Below are positions 1 to 12,116 of a stretch of DNA of 64,000 nt, piece after piece. The notes under the pieces were generated by a model. It searched no databases and was not told where the DNA came from. It saw nothing but the letters and a program-made list of their open reading frames with translations. This DNA is from Luzula sylvatica. Lineage: Eukaryota; Streptophyta; Magnoliopsida; Poales; Juncaceae. Where the stretch lies: positions 22,631,007-22,695,006 of the forward strand of contig OX326957.1 in assembly GCA_946800325.1 (NCBI GenBank), in the 5' to 3' direction. Every line of letters starts with the position of its first letter. The stretch's first letter is position 1. A program made the position numbers and the translations under genes.

Positions 1-850
1 TTGATGCTCGAACCGCTAGAAAGCTAGGATGATACGAGCACTTCTCGCTTGAAGTAATCGCCTCTCCCGGATGAAGAAAGCACCGAGTCCGTTCGAGGAA
101 AGAAAGAAAAACGCAACCACGATCCAATCGAAGAGGAGAGGTTTACCGGATGAAGAAAGCTCCGAGTCCGGTAATGAAGAAAGCTCCGCTCTCAACCTCG
201 AAGGTCACCGGATGAAGAAAGCTCCGAGTTCGGTTTGTGATTGAACACCTTCTACGACTTGCTTCGATGAGGACACTTCACCGGATGAAGAAAGCTTCGA
301 GTCCGATGATGGAGAAAGCTCCGTGGACCAGATTGGCGAGCTTACATAAAGAGGGAACAAGCTCCCTAAACTTGGCAAGCAATCACCCGAGAATTCGAGT
401 AAATCTTGAACGGTTCTTGAAGTTCTTGACGGTTCTTGGAGGTGTTTGAGCCGAGAAGAGAGAAGAGAGTCAGAGGAGAAGAAGAGAAGAAGAAGCTCTC
501 TGCCTGGCTTTGGGGTCTTATTTATAGTGTCCTTGGGGCTTTTCCATTGGCCAAGAGATGGGTGAGAGGATTGAGGGTAATTTGGGGATTGTAGGTGAGG
601 TAGGTGGGCTGGATAGTGGCTATGGTTTGAGTGGTTTTCGTGTACATTTTTTGGTGTAAACTCTTATGTTGAAGATTATTTGCTTCCTTCCTCATACGTG
701 TACCGAAATGGTCGGTATGACATATCAATTTTATCGGCACGAGGAGACGAAGGCAACCACACTCTCGGATTTGCATGAAACTCCCCCCAAAAAATCTGTA
801 ATTAGCAATAAAACACACTTAGTGAAGAAATATTCTTGCTAACTCAAATA
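1..850 (-). mobile_element. Partial LTR-like sequence, unknown family
   Basis: No protein is recognisable. Read on the minus strand, the block has promoter-like layout: a TATA-type motif near 520-530, then a pyrimidine-rich leader (about 440-500), then a segment with repeated short units (64-325). This resembles the U3-R-U5 order of an LTR. It interrupts the 3' LTR of copia A1, whose homology to its partner LTR begins only near 910. The other end lies outside the window, so neither termini nor target duplication can be checked. A 5' leader of a cellular gene on the minus strand is an alternative. Confidence 0.35.
64..325. repeat. Irregular short repeat, core GATGAAGAAAGCTCCGAG
   Basis: The core GATGAAGAAAGCTCCGAG or a close variant, usually flanked by CCGG and TCCG, recurs near 69, 150, 213 and 285, with shorter partial copies near 175 and 306. 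Spacing is irregular at about 65-80 bp. The units lie in the presumed transcribed leader of the LTR-like block. Confidence 0.6.
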
Positions 851-909
851 TGAACAATTCTATATATAAAGTTGTGATTCAAAAAGGGCTAAATCCCCAA
901 ATTAGATAT

Positions 910-1502
910 CAAAAAGGTGCTTTATTTTCCTCTTATCATAAGGATGGGTCAAAAGGCATGTATATCCAATATACACTCTTTCACACAGAAAACTGCATGA
1001 ACCTGTTCAGTAATCTGTCCGTACGAAATTTGTAAATTCCTTTGACAGAAAATCAACCTACACGAAAGTTGTATATAATCTTATTATCTTTCCAACCCAA
1101 TTTGTGCTGGCCCAATTGGAGTTCGGATGCGAAAGTTACAGCGGTTTTACTAACTGTATGTCAAACCGTCGCACCCTTTCGGTATTCCATTAGAACGACA
1201 CTGATACTTCGCTCAAATGAAAAATATTACAACATGAAAGTTCTAGATAATCTCATTATCTATCTAACCCAATTTGAACCATTCAAATCGGAGTTTCTAC
1301 TGAAAGTTATGCCAGTTTTACTAAAACGGCTTAAACTGAATTTTCTGGTTTTCTTAATAAAAACCGTTTCTTATCAATTTAACCATGTATATCCAATATA
1401 CATATGTGCATCAAATATACACATTAGTTATGCCCACGAACGCGTACGTTCGTTTATCCTTGTGTACACTTTTACGGTTGATCCGAAACTGTATTTTCGT
1501 CA
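910..1502 (-). repeat. 3' LTR of copia A1, truncated
   Basis: Aligns by eye with 7885-8456 of the 5' LTR. Shared features include paired dyads at 1073-1089 and 1245-1261 and the terminal stretch around 1440-1502. The U5-distal half is missing, replaced by the LTR-like block at 1-850. The internal polypurine tract, GAGTGGGAGAC on the minus strand, abuts it at 1503-1513. Confidence 0.75.
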
Positions 1503-1513
1503 GTCTCCCACTC

Positions 1514-2990
1514 AATTTCAGATCTACCTAAAAGGTACTCATGCATATCCAATATGCACAATTTTAGAGAATATAGCTCGCGTATCAAATACCAAGCTAT
1601 GCACATCTTATGTGCCAATTTTATAATCAAGCCCGACTTAGTACGACTCGTTGTGTAACCATGTAGGTTCGGTTAACGATGGCAGTAGGCTGTTTCCAAA
1701 GCACTACAAGCCCATGAGCGGGATCTAGTCACTCCATCATGGCTACCCATGTTAACACGAAGAATGATTGTAATCATTGTGCCTATCTCGAATAGCAGTT
1801 ATTAGTTGTCTTGTTAGCGATATCCGTTAATCAAAAGGTATGGCGGTAGTCATCCTTATATTTTGATTAACTATACTTATTCCTCGTTTCCGAACTGATT
1901 TAACAATTTCAATCGATATTAACCGTTAATATCATTGACTACGGCCGTAGTTTTCGTTAATCAATTCATCGAGTGGCCAAAGAGATATCTCTTCCTTTCG
2001 GAATAAACAATTCCTATCTTGGAGACTCACATTGAATTCCGTGTTTCGGACAATACCCAATGATGACCGTTTTAACTCCCTGTTACGGTGAGCGTAGGGT
2101 CATATCAAAGCATTGTGTTACGCACGTAACGCAATCAATGGTTCCCTCAAGTATGAAGAACCTAATACCCTACTCGTCGCAAGTCCATCTATAATGACTA
2201 AACCATGTCATGGTCATGCGGCTTCGGTCATATCCAATATATGTCACCTAGCATATATCTACGTTCCCGATTCGACAAACACCTTTGTCCTATGATTAGC
2301 AAAACATAATCATCTCCTCGGCTAACGTACCAGTGTACATGTTCAGTCTATTATATGATAATGTAAATGCTTCACTCTTAAACAAACTGAATCATGACTA
2401 GGGATGTTTAAAAATGAAACTTTAAGTGTGACGGTTTTGCTGCACATAATCCTCAATTATGTCGACGTCCACACAAGTTCAAATCAGGGTTCATGTAATC
2501 AAATTACACAACCCGCACACAGTTTTCATATAAGGAAAAATGCATATTAATTTAAGTAAACAAAATTTTTAAAGGGATGCATTCATATGGACTAAGTATT
2601 TGGGTGATACAACATTTACCTATGGGTATCTCCATATCCATAACCTGCGAGGACTATCGTATTAGATAACTACACTCTACTCTCTTCTTCCTCCTCTAGG
2701 TATCTCCATACCCATAGTCATCGCATGATAGTCACGCGCGACTAGAGAGAGCGGTTTTGTAAACGGTTCCGCACGTTGCCGCTAGTGTTAATCTTCTTAA
2801 GGTTTGGAACATTTCCAATACCTACGATCACATCATTTCACAAAATTTCATAGATCCATGAAATTTTCTGAGTATTGGCTAGAAGTGGTTGTGACCTAGG
2901 CATTTTTGGCTTGTACTATTGCGTATCACGCAATACACAACCATAAATCCGATAACTCGTGACTACTCGAGTTTGGTCATGTATCCTTGA
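1514..2990 (-). other. Non-coding 3' region of copia A1
   Basis: About 1.4 kb between the RNase H remnant and the polypurine tract without a supportable ORF. It matches 23520-24770 of A2 in reverse orientation, so it is an original part of the family and not later filler. Confidence 0.6.
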
Positions 2991-2999
2991 TCCATAACG

Positions 3000-4440
3000 C
3001 TTCCTTTTGTGATTCATAACCACAATATACTTGCCTCCGTAAATAGAATCATTAATTATTGGTCATGTGGAACCTTTCCACATAACCATGTTTTCGTTTA
3101 AGCAAATCATGTACACACTTTGTGATCGAAAGTCGTGCTACATATTTGGACGTGCCATATTTGGAAACTGTTGTTGTTATAACTCTTTATAACCAACACG
3201 TCCTCCACACCATTATAGATTAAATACAATCCTGAATTCTTTCGCAAAGTATTCTAGGATAGAGTTCACCGCTATCAATACAAATCCCGATGGGTTTAAA
3301 TATACATAACCATTATGTATATTTCTGTATAACCATTATGCATTCACAAGAGTTAGTCTCATGTAATCTCATTACATTCAAACTCGTGTGATTCCCTTGG
3401 ATTTTATTGATGGTAAATTAGACGCTTTATGTGTATGACGTATAGCCACATACATGTCATGGAAGATATAATAGATCTTCACATCGAATGTAAAGCATCA
3501 TATTATTACTTTTCGCCCTGCTTGATGTCTCACATCGAGCCGTAGAAAATTTCTGCCATTCGACATTTCGATGTAACTCCTCCAAGGAATTATATGTTGA
3601 AAACCATTTTCAACATTATGTCGATATACGTGCTATAATCTAGAACGAGGAACTTCTTAGATCTATCCTATAGATCTTCACGCTTAATTCATAAGCGGTC
3701 TCGCCTAAATCCTTTGTCGTTACAAGAAATATAACGCAACTCCCACTAACCTTCATGTATACACAAAGTTTCCATTCGTTCCGACAATGTTATAACAGTT
3801 TATAACTTCGTCAAAACGAATGTTCCAATTCCGAGAAGCTTTCTCTAATCCATCATATGGATCGTTAAAGCGTGCATATCCTTTCCCCGATTCTTATGAA
3901 TCGATAAAACCGTAAGGTTGTGTCAAGTACACATCCTTTTATAAAATTTCTGTTAAGAAATTCAGTTTTGACATCCATTTTGCCACATCATATAGTCATA
4001 ATATGCGACCATGACAAGCAGAATTTTGAGAATGTGAAAGCTTGGCAACATGCGAAAACGTTTCTTCATAATCCAACTATGAATTACTTGACACTCTTCA
4101 CTGCAAGCCTCGCTTTGTTATATGCGTATTCCTATCCGTGTTGGTTCTCATCTTGAAAACTCATTGATATTTCACGGGTCTAACCCTGAAAGTAATGAAA
4201 TCAAGTTCTAAACTTGATAATCTACACGGATCGAATCTCAGATTTCATGGCATCTTGCCATATGGAATCGTCATTTTCATAGCATCCTTGTAAAATATCG
4301 AATCATCATATGATTTCGGTCTATCATCATTAGCCACGATAAATCCGTATTTATGATATAGTCTACTGGATCTATGAAAAATTCTTTTGTGTGTTCGACT
4401 CGTATTCATCAACTCTTGATAAAGTCGTGTCAACTTTCAT
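3000..4440 (-). pseudogene. Copia A1 RT and RNase H remnant
   Basis: The minus strand at 4245-4433 encodes RSSRLYHKYGFIVANDDRP and on to YDDS and YKDAM, the usual entry to the copia reverse transcriptase domain. Homology continues through frame changes to about 3600. The region near 3000-3170 corresponds to the RNase H segment better preserved in A2 at 23163-23363. No single frame covers the domain and the catalytic YVDD box is not intact. It is a decayed polyprotein segment. Confidence 0.65.
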
Positions 4441-4899
4441 CGGTACAATGTTCATTTTCCAGATCTCGAACTCTTTCGAGATTTATTCTACTCCCACTAG
4501 CCCGCGTAGAGATAAATGGCATCAAGTTCCAAACTTGTGCGCATTATGTCCTCCTCCAAGAAGGCATCTCTTCGAGCCACGAAAATCTCATTTTCGTTGG
4601 GACGTTAGAACTAATACCCTTTAGTTTCCTTAAGGATATATGATAAACGAACAATTTTCAGAATTGGGATTGAGTTTAATCGAAACAAATTTCGAAATAT
4701 ACTCACATCCTCAAATCTCTACAAATGACAACTTCGGAACCATTCCGATCCATATCTCATATGGCGTCTTTTGTACCAATTAGAAGGTTTATGGTCCATA
4801 TCTTATATGCACCACTCATTAGTGTCGCTGTCTCAAGGGCATATCCCCAAAACATTTTTGGGAGATCCGTTTGACTTTTCATTTATCGAACCATGTCCA

Positions 4900-5765
4900 A
4901 CATGTGTTCATTTCCTCTTTTCGAATACATCTTAATGTTCCGAATGAAGGTAATCGTGAAACGATTCCACAAGCATAAATGATCATCAATACGTATAACT
5001 GAAATATCGTCTCCTCGATCCTATCGAAGCACGTAGCTCAAATACTTGCCTTCTCGATCCTATCAAAAAGCTTTGATTTTCTTGCCTAGTTGATTTTGTA
5101 TTTCGTTTTTGAAACTCTTTGAACCTTTCAAAAGTCTCTGTTTCGGCATGCATTAAATAGATATTACCGTATCTATTTTAATCGTCCATAAACGTAACAA
5201 AATACTGATAGCCTCTTCTTGCCTCGGAACTTATCGGAACATTTACATTTAAATGTAATTTCCAATAATTCGTTGGATCTTTCTCCAACCTTTGGAGAAT
5301 GATGCACTTTGTCGTCTTTGCCTAATAAATAAGTATCGCGTTTAACCAATTGAATCTAATTCGATTGATTCTAGTAATCCATCATATGGAATCTAGATAC
5401 ACGTATCTCGTTTATATGGCCATGACGGCAACGCCAAAAGAAGCAATCAACTTCTAGGTTTAATCCTTCTCGGATTTCACCGTTCTTTGAGTCATTATTT
5501 TGGACAACTCCTTGTCCGAACTTTCTGTTTGGAAAAACATTTTTCCCAAAATACCCTTAGACATTTATTTCTTCCGATCCCGCCCTTGAATTACAAGGAT
5601 ATCCACGCATCTATATGCATTGGATTCCTCGGATGCTCCGAGCATCTCCAATTCAAACTTACATCGCATTTCATGCAATTCCGGGATCGACTTATCTATC
5701 GAATGCATATGATATTCGGTCACGAAGATCAAATCTCGTACCATCAACACACGAGTGTTAATTAA
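4900..5765 (-). pseudogene. Copia A1 gag C-terminus and integrase remnant
   Basis: An open stretch at 5565-5750 on the minus strand reads HMHSIDKSIPELHEM then CKFELEMLGASEESNAY, which fits the C-terminal part of copia gag (DKSLPELHGML... in relatives). Next in element order is a pre-integrase motif with residues FFWRCRHGHINE near 5405-5450 and a broken integrase core to about 4900. The same order is seen in A2 at 20560-21290. There are many stops. Confidence 0.65.
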
Positions 5766-6839
5766 AAACCCATAAGGCGTCTCAAAATTAACCTACTCTT
5801 TGAGCCGCATTGAACCATTTAACGCGCTCTAGCTCTTGAAACTATTTCATGAGCGTTGTGTTTTACTTTCGTATACACCCGAATTCTCAAAACAATTTTG
5901 AGAAATTTGCGTCTATACATGCCACCACAAGGCACGTAATCTCATTCGATTTCTTCTTAAAGTTTATCGAACCCGGCTTTCTCTAAATCCAAAGCCTCGA
6001 GCCCTGAATCTACCATTTCCGTGTCCAACACGTTCTTTTAAGTCTAAGAACTATTCTTTAACTATCAAGGTTAATCATGGTAATTCCGGCCCAAAAGCCA
6101 TCTATCATATCGATCTCATCGATATATTTGGTGTTGCTTGAAAACATAATTCTAAACGGATGATAAAGATTAAACTCCTAACCGTGCGTACTTAATCTAT
6201 ATGCTTATATGATGATTATATGAATGTGTTATTTTTATCGAATCGATAACCCTCATACCGAAACGGGACTCCAAGTCCATAACACTCAAGATCCATATTT
6301 CGCAATCCTCCCGTAAGTGACTATGGCCGACAAATGAGATCTCGCTTATTTAGGTAGGATTATTATCCAATCGTATCCAATACGACTCTTGAACCTTTAT
6401 AGAATTTCGGTGATGGATCGTATCATATACAATCCCAATTCCGTGTGTGCATTCTATCTATGGCCCGAACTCTAATCGGATTAGCTTGGACGGTTAAGTC
6501 ATAACCATATCCAACGTATCGTTCAATTAAACTACTCACGTGCCCGACTATGGCCTGAACCCACGTGAGTCCCCAATTAACGCTTACCACCCGTATCAAT
6601 ACATACAATAATACGTGCCCTACTATGGCCTGAAACCACGCATTATGTCATACCAATCTCGATGGATGTGGACATGGAAGGCATTTCCATGACTTAAATA
6701 TTATGAGGGATCATGGCATTCATGTTTAAATAATTCGTGACATAATCATATTATATCACTATATCAAGATTTTCAAAATGCATATGATTTATTTAGGGAG
6801 ACTAATTATTCTAAATAATTACTTGTTTATATGCTAGTA

Positions 6840-7275
6840 TGATTGATGCCGATCATATCGATATAAAGAACTCAAAATTTCGAGTTTCGTAGCCAAAGTT
6901 ATCGCGAAAACTAAATCAGCATCGAGAGGGGATCCCTGCCCCATCCGAGGCCCGTGGGGCGCGAGAAAACCTCGCCCGGGACGCGTCCGGGGCGCCAAAA
7001 ACTGCCCTCGGGGCGGCAGAAACTCTGATTTTCTGCAGATTTCGCCATTTCTTCCGTTTTCGCTCGTTTCCAAAACGATAAATCATGAAACTTTTTCACG
7101 ATCATTCCTAGATACTCTCAATCAACTTTTGATTGATCTCTAGTGAATTCCACTTGTGATTTTAATGAAATTGACGTTCTAAATATGTAACATCATGCAA
7201 ACGGGTACGAACTTTGATAACCCGTGCGTATATCGAATATACGACTATGATTCGACCCTCGAATCGATGGCGATC
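6840..7275 (-). other. 5' leader of copia A1, GC-rich
   Basis: Leader between the primer site and gag. It has a GC-rich block (about 6915-7020) of CCCGGG and GGCGCC type that A2 lacks; A2 carries a block of LTR-like sequence at the equivalent place. Short ORFs here are not conserved and are not called. Confidence 0.5.
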
Positions 7276-7287
7276 GCTCTGATACCA
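7276..7287 (-). other. Primer binding site of copia A1
   Basis: The minus strand reads TGGTATCAGAGC, complementary to the 3' end of plant initiator tRNA-Met. It lies one base inside the 5' LTR end at 7289, as expected for minus-strand priming. Confidence 0.9.
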
Positions 7288-7288
7288 C

Positions 7289-8456
7289 TGTTGGGAATTC
7301 GCCCGACCCCGGGCCCGCGCAGCGGATATGAAGGTCCGGTCCGGTTTCCTAAATCCACGATCACGCCATGACTTCGAGGGTACGATGCAAAGTAGGATAG
7401 ACGATTACCAGCGTGAAATTGATCACGCACGACGGGTTGATCGTTCTTCCTTCTTTCTCCGGTCATGTTGGTGACTAGCACGTGCGTCCCATACCACACG
7501 TCTCCCACCGTCTTGACGCGCCTCCGGTTGTCTTCGTGCGTCCCACGTCCAAGCGCTTCCACCGTCTTTGACCGTTCTTTCTCTCCCTCGAGTTGATCAC
7601 AATCGAAGAGCCACAAGTGTCGCTCCTCTACTTGCATCCACCGTGAGTCGAAATTCGTCGGTCGCGGATGCACCTGCCTAGACGATGCACCGGCGAACTT
7701 GCTTGATCGATTGATTCTCTTCTCCGGAAAAACTGTTTTTCTCGTTTTTTCTCTCTTCGCACTCTTTCACTCTTTAGAAAGATTCTCTCTAATTTCTGGA
7801 TTAATCCTATTAATTCCACAGGGGTTGAACTGAATGAATTGGTTGGACTGAATGGAAGAGAGAGAAAAATATCCTATTTATATCTCATAGGATAAGGATG
7901 AGCCAAAATGCATGTATATCCAATATACACCCTTTCACACAGAAAACTGCATGAATCTGTTCAGTAATCTGTCCGTACTAAATTGTTAAATTCCTCTGAC
8001 AGAAAATCAACCTACACGAAAGTTGTAGATAATCTTATTATCTTTCCAACCCAATTTGAAATGGCCCATTTCGAGTTTGGATGCGACAGTTATGGCGGTT
8101 TTACTAATTGTATGTCAAACCGTCGCACCCTTTCGGTATTCCATTAGAACGACACTGATACTTCGCTCAAATGAAAAATATTACAACATGAAAGTTCTAG
8201 ATAATCTCATTATCTATCTAACCCAATTTGAACCATTCAAATAGGAGTTTCTACTGAAAGTTATGCCAGTTTTACTAAAACGGCTTAAACTGAATTTTCT
8301 GGTTTTCTTAATAAAAACCGTTTCTTATCAATTTAACCATGTATGTCCAATATACATATGTGCATCTAATATACACATTATTTATGCCCACGAACGCGTA
8401 CGTTCGTTTATCCTTGTGTACACTTTTACGGTTGATCCGAAACTGTATTTCCTTCA
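7289..8456 (-). repeat. 5' LTR of copia A1
   Basis: 1168 bp. In element orientation it begins TGAAGGAAATACAG and ends GAATTCCCAACA, so it has TG...CA termini. It contains two dyads (8027-8043 and 8199-8215), a TATA-like stretch near 7880, and a GC-richer R/U5 part (7290-7700) with a fortuitous long ORF seen in other copies. The plus-strand flank at 8457 is copia X sequence. Confidence 0.9.
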
Positions 8457-8469
8457 GTCTCATGGACAA

Positions 8470-9028
8470 GCAATTCGGCAAGTTTTCCAAAAGAAGTCAC
8501 TTCAAGAGCACCCGATGTTATTGTATGGAGACTTCTAGAAACCCGATGTTCGACAAAGAGTTTATTCGAGCAAAATCCTCTTGAATGGAAGAAAGACAAA
8601 TGTTTAACATTTGAGAGTGTTTGGGAGCATTGTCTATGTCCATGTACCCGACCAAGAACGATCCTGATGAAAAAAGCAAGAAATACATATTTGTGTGGTG
8701 TACGATTAACGTTCTATAGGATACAAGCTATATAATCCTACCACCGGCAAAGTGATAGTTAGATTGAAGTGGAATTTGATGAAGAAGATAATTGGCGATG
8801 GAGCAATGGAGATAAAGAGAAATACAATTTTCTCTTTTAACATTGAAGATGAGCAAATTGAAGAACTTCGTGAAGAAGATGACATTACGCCTCCTCATTC
8901 ACGAATTAATCCGAATATGTTTTCATCATCTACTTCGAGTGGTAGTTCAAGTGAAAGACCACGAAAGATGAGAAGTATTCAAGTTCAAGTGAAAGAACTT
9001 CGAGTGGTAGTTCGAGTGGTATTCTGCA
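8470..9028 (+). pseudogene. Copia X integrase C-terminus and linker
   Basis: Frame-shifting translation gives FGSIVYVHVPDQ, KSKKYIFVG, YKLYNPTTGKVIV and EVEFDEEDNWRWSNGDKEK in order. These are the hallmark strings between integrase and reverse transcriptase in Tnt1-like copia. A Ser-rich linker follows (8930-9000). At least three frame changes are needed. The segment ends where the family-B LTR starts. Confidence 0.75.
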
Positions 9029-10001
9029 TGTTGGGTATCGGCGTCACTACCGAGCCCCGCGCATCGGATTGTGAGGCCCGGTCCGACCCGATCCCGAGGA
9101 CCACGTCAACGACTCGAAAGTACGAATCATAAACTACGTGCAATTACCTATGAATATAACTATTATAGACATAGATTCATACCACGTGAAATTGATCACG
9201 GTGACGGGTTGAACGCGTAGTTGCTGTCTTTTCGCTGCTCCAATCTTCGGTAACACGCGCGTCCCATTCCCACGCGATTCGACACCTTCGATTGAGCTCC
9301 GATTTGTCGTATACAACCGGATCTCATCCGGTTCGTCTTCCATCTTGCTCTAGCTTGATCACAATAGAGGATTTCAGACGAAATCCCTCTACCCATATCC
9401 ATCTCGAGCTAGCGTCTTTCGGTTGCAGCGAATTCCCCTAAAATTTCCGCAAACTTGCTCAAGATTCAATCTCTTCTCTTTCTCTTTTCTTGTCTCACAA
9501 GTTTCTTTGTTTCACAAAGAATTCACCAGGAAGCCAGAGAGAGAGAGAATGGAGTTACCCAGATCTTATAATCAAAGCCTCCATTAATGTGGCATTAATG
9601 AGTATCAAAACTGCTAATCCAGAATTCGGATCACAGTGCGTCATGACGCACGATATGGTGCATCGTGACGCACGTATCACAGGTACTTAGATCTAGTCGT
9701 TACAATGTGCTCCGTCATGACGGACATAACTGTTCGTCATGACGCACCACCGTCATGACGCACTGAATGGTGCGTCGTGACGGTATACTCACATATTGGC
9801 TTCTATAGAAATACACTAGTGCTTCTATAGAAATACACTAGTGTGCGTCATGACGGACCATATGGTGCGTCATGACGGACTATGCAATTTCTGTGATATT
9901 TGCATAATCTTATTATGCATCCAATCGTTCCGACGAACGCGTACGTTTATCTACCCTCATGTGTACAATCTACTAGTTGATCTGTAACTATATTTCCTTC
10001 A
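9029..10001. mobile_element. Solo LTR, family B
   Basis: 973 bp, from TGTTGGGTATCGGCG to ATTTCCTTCA on the plus strand. It matches 35777-36701 closely in length and content. Flanking pentamers are CTGCA and ACGCA, an imperfect duplication. No internal element sequence is attached, so it is a solo LTR. It splits copia X between the linker and RT and contains many TGACG motifs (9640-9880). Confidence 0.8.
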
Positions 10002-11101
10002 ACGCATGATTTAAATGAAGACTTGAATCTTTATTGTGATTTCGCAGATTGTGATGCCATACTATTTGAAGAAGCTGTGACAGACAAAAGATGAAAGATT
10101 ATTATGGACGAAGAAATAAAATCCATCGAGAAGAATAATACTTGGGAGTTGACGACTATACCCCAAGGTAAGATATCTATTGGTGTGAAGTGGGTCTTCA
10201 AAGAAAAAAAATGCAAAATGAGAAGTCCAAAGATACAAAGCTAGATTGGCCGCAATATAGTCAACACACTGGTATAGACTATGACGAGGTCTTTGCACCT
10301 GTTAGTCGACTCGAGATCAAACGAATGATAATTTTGTTGCTAGCAAAAATAAGTGGTGTATTCATCAATTAGATGTGAAATCGGATTTCTTGAATGGAAC
10401 TATCGAAGAAGAGGTGTTTGTTAAACAACCTCATTGAGATGCGATCAAGGTTCATGAAGATAAAGTGCTGAAATTGAAGAAAGCTGTGTATGCATGAAGC
10501 AAGCATGGAATAGTCGAATCGACAAATATTTTTTGGAGAATGGGTTTGAAAAATGTTCACATGAGGATGCTCTCTATGTCAAGATAAACAAAGATGAAGA
10601 TATTTTGATTGTTTATATTTATGTGGATGATTTGTTATTCACGGGCAACAATCCAAGCATGTTTGAAGGATTCAAGAGAGCGATGGCTAGAGAATTTGAG
10701 ATGACCGATATTTGTCTCATGTCTTACTATCTTGCGAACGAAGTCAAGAAAGCGGGAGAAGGAATATTCATTTCTCAAGAAGGCTTCGCTAAATAGATTC
10801 TTAAGAAGTTCAAGATGGACAATTACCAATCGGCGGCTACTCCGGTCGAAACTGGATTAACACTGTCCAAGCGCAAAGAAGGAGATCTTGTACATCGATC
10901 TATCTACAAACACATAGTTGGTAGTTTGAGATACTTAACTTGTACGAGACCGGATATTTTTTTTGGAGTCGGTCTTGTGAGCCAATTCATGGAGAAACCA
11001 ACCGAGACGCATTTCAAGATGGTCAAATGAATTATTCCTTATATCAAGGGTACAAATGATTATGGATTACTTTATTCTTGTTCAAATTATTCACGCTTGT
11101 A
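10002..11101 (+). pseudogene. Copia X reverse transcriptase remnant
   Basis: The early part reads SIEKNNTWELTTIPQGK then IGVKWVFKEK, followed by frame changes. The best-preserved run (10494-10796) holds KQAWNSRIDKYFLENGF and the catalytic box YVDDLLFTGN at about residues 41-50 of that run, then a TAG stop at 10794-10796. A following run has GSLRYLTCTRPDI (10815-11030). The catalytic YVDD is intact, yet at least four in-frame stops make it non-functional. Confidence 0.85.
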
Positions 11102-11106
11102 GGATA

Positions 11107-12111
11107 TGAAGGGAATTCACCCGACCCCGGGCCCGTGCAGCGGATATGAAGGCCCGGTCCGGTTCCCAAAATCCAAGATCACGCCATAACTTCGAGGGTA
11201 CGATGCAATAGAAGGATAAATTCATACCGGTGCAAAATTGATTGCACTCGAAGGGTTGATTGCTATTCCTTCTTTCTCCTGTCACGTTGGTGACTAGCCC
11301 GTGCGTCCCATATCACACGTCTCCCACCGTCTTGACATGCCTCCGGTTGTCTTCGTTCGTCCCACGTCCACACGATTCCACAACCTTTCACTGCTCGTTG
11401 ACGTTCCTTGTTTCTCCGGTTCGATCACAATCGGAGAGCCACATGTGTCGCTCCTCTACGCGTATCCACCTTGAGTCAGAAGACGTCGGTCGCGGATGCA
11501 ACTGCCTAGACGAAGCACCGGCGAACTTGCTTGATTAGATCGATTCTCTACACCGAGAAAAACTCTTTTTCTCGGTTTTCTCTCTTCGCACTCTTTCGCT
11601 CTTAGAAAGATGACTCTCTATTATCTGGATAATTCTCTAGATAGAATGAATTGGACTCAATGATCTGAATAGAGGAGAGAGAAATATCCTCTTTATACTA
11701 AACATGATAAGGACATCCAAAATGCATGTTTTAGACACACCAAACCGTGTGTATCAAAAACTGCCAGAAAACAGCTTCTTAACACAGTGCGTCATGACGC
11801 ACCATATGGTGCGTCATGACGCACGATGCCCAAAAAGTTTCTGGACAAAATACGCATTCTAGCGTCACGACGCACCATATGGTCCGTCATGACGCACAAC
11901 CATATTTTTCCTGAATTTGGCTAAGTCCACAACCTTGTAGACTGAACACACTAGGTGCGTCATGACGCACCATATCGTGCGTCATGACGCACATTGTTAT
12001 TTCGTCCAATTCTGCACAATCCTATCATGCATTCATCTGTCTTCTCGAACGCGTACGTTCGTGTGTCCTTGTGTACACTTTTACGGTTGATCCGAAACTG
12101 TATTTCTTTCA
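11107..12111 (-). mobile_element. Solo LTR, family A subtype with TGACG palindromes
   Basis: 1005 bp from TGAAGGGAATTC to ATTTCTTTCA on the plus strand, which is the reverse of family-A element orientation. It is flanked by a perfect 5-bp target duplication GGATA (11102-11106 and 12112-12116). The R/U5 part matches A1 and A2 LTRs, but the U3 part carries long TGACG palindromes (11787-11824, 11955-11992) in place of the paired 172-bp dyad region. It interrupts copia X between RT and RNase H. Confidence 0.9.
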
Positions 12112-12116
12112 GGATA

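Larger units (their letters stand above)
910..8456 (-). mobile_element. Ty1/copia retrotransposon A1 (degenerate)
   Basis: LTR retrotransposon on the minus strand. Visible parts in element order are a 5' LTR (7289-8456), a primer site matching initiator tRNA-Met (7276-7287), a gag C-terminal remnant (about 5565-5760), a GAG-pre-integrase motif (about 5405-5460), an integrase core remnant (about 4900-5340), a reverse transcriptase start (about 4245-4440, with residues VANDDRPKSYDDS), RT continuing to about 3600, an RNase H remnant (about 3000-3170), a purine tract (1503-1513) and a partial 3' LTR. Gag, integrase, RT order is typical of copia. Stops and frameshifts break every domain, so it is not autonomous. 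It is homologous over nearly its whole length to A2 (17331-25813) in opposite orientation. Confidence 0.85.

Noticed and set aside
6834..7105. Overlapping minus-strand ORFs in the copia A1 leader
   Set aside because: They arise from a GC-rich block absent from A2 and have no gag features.
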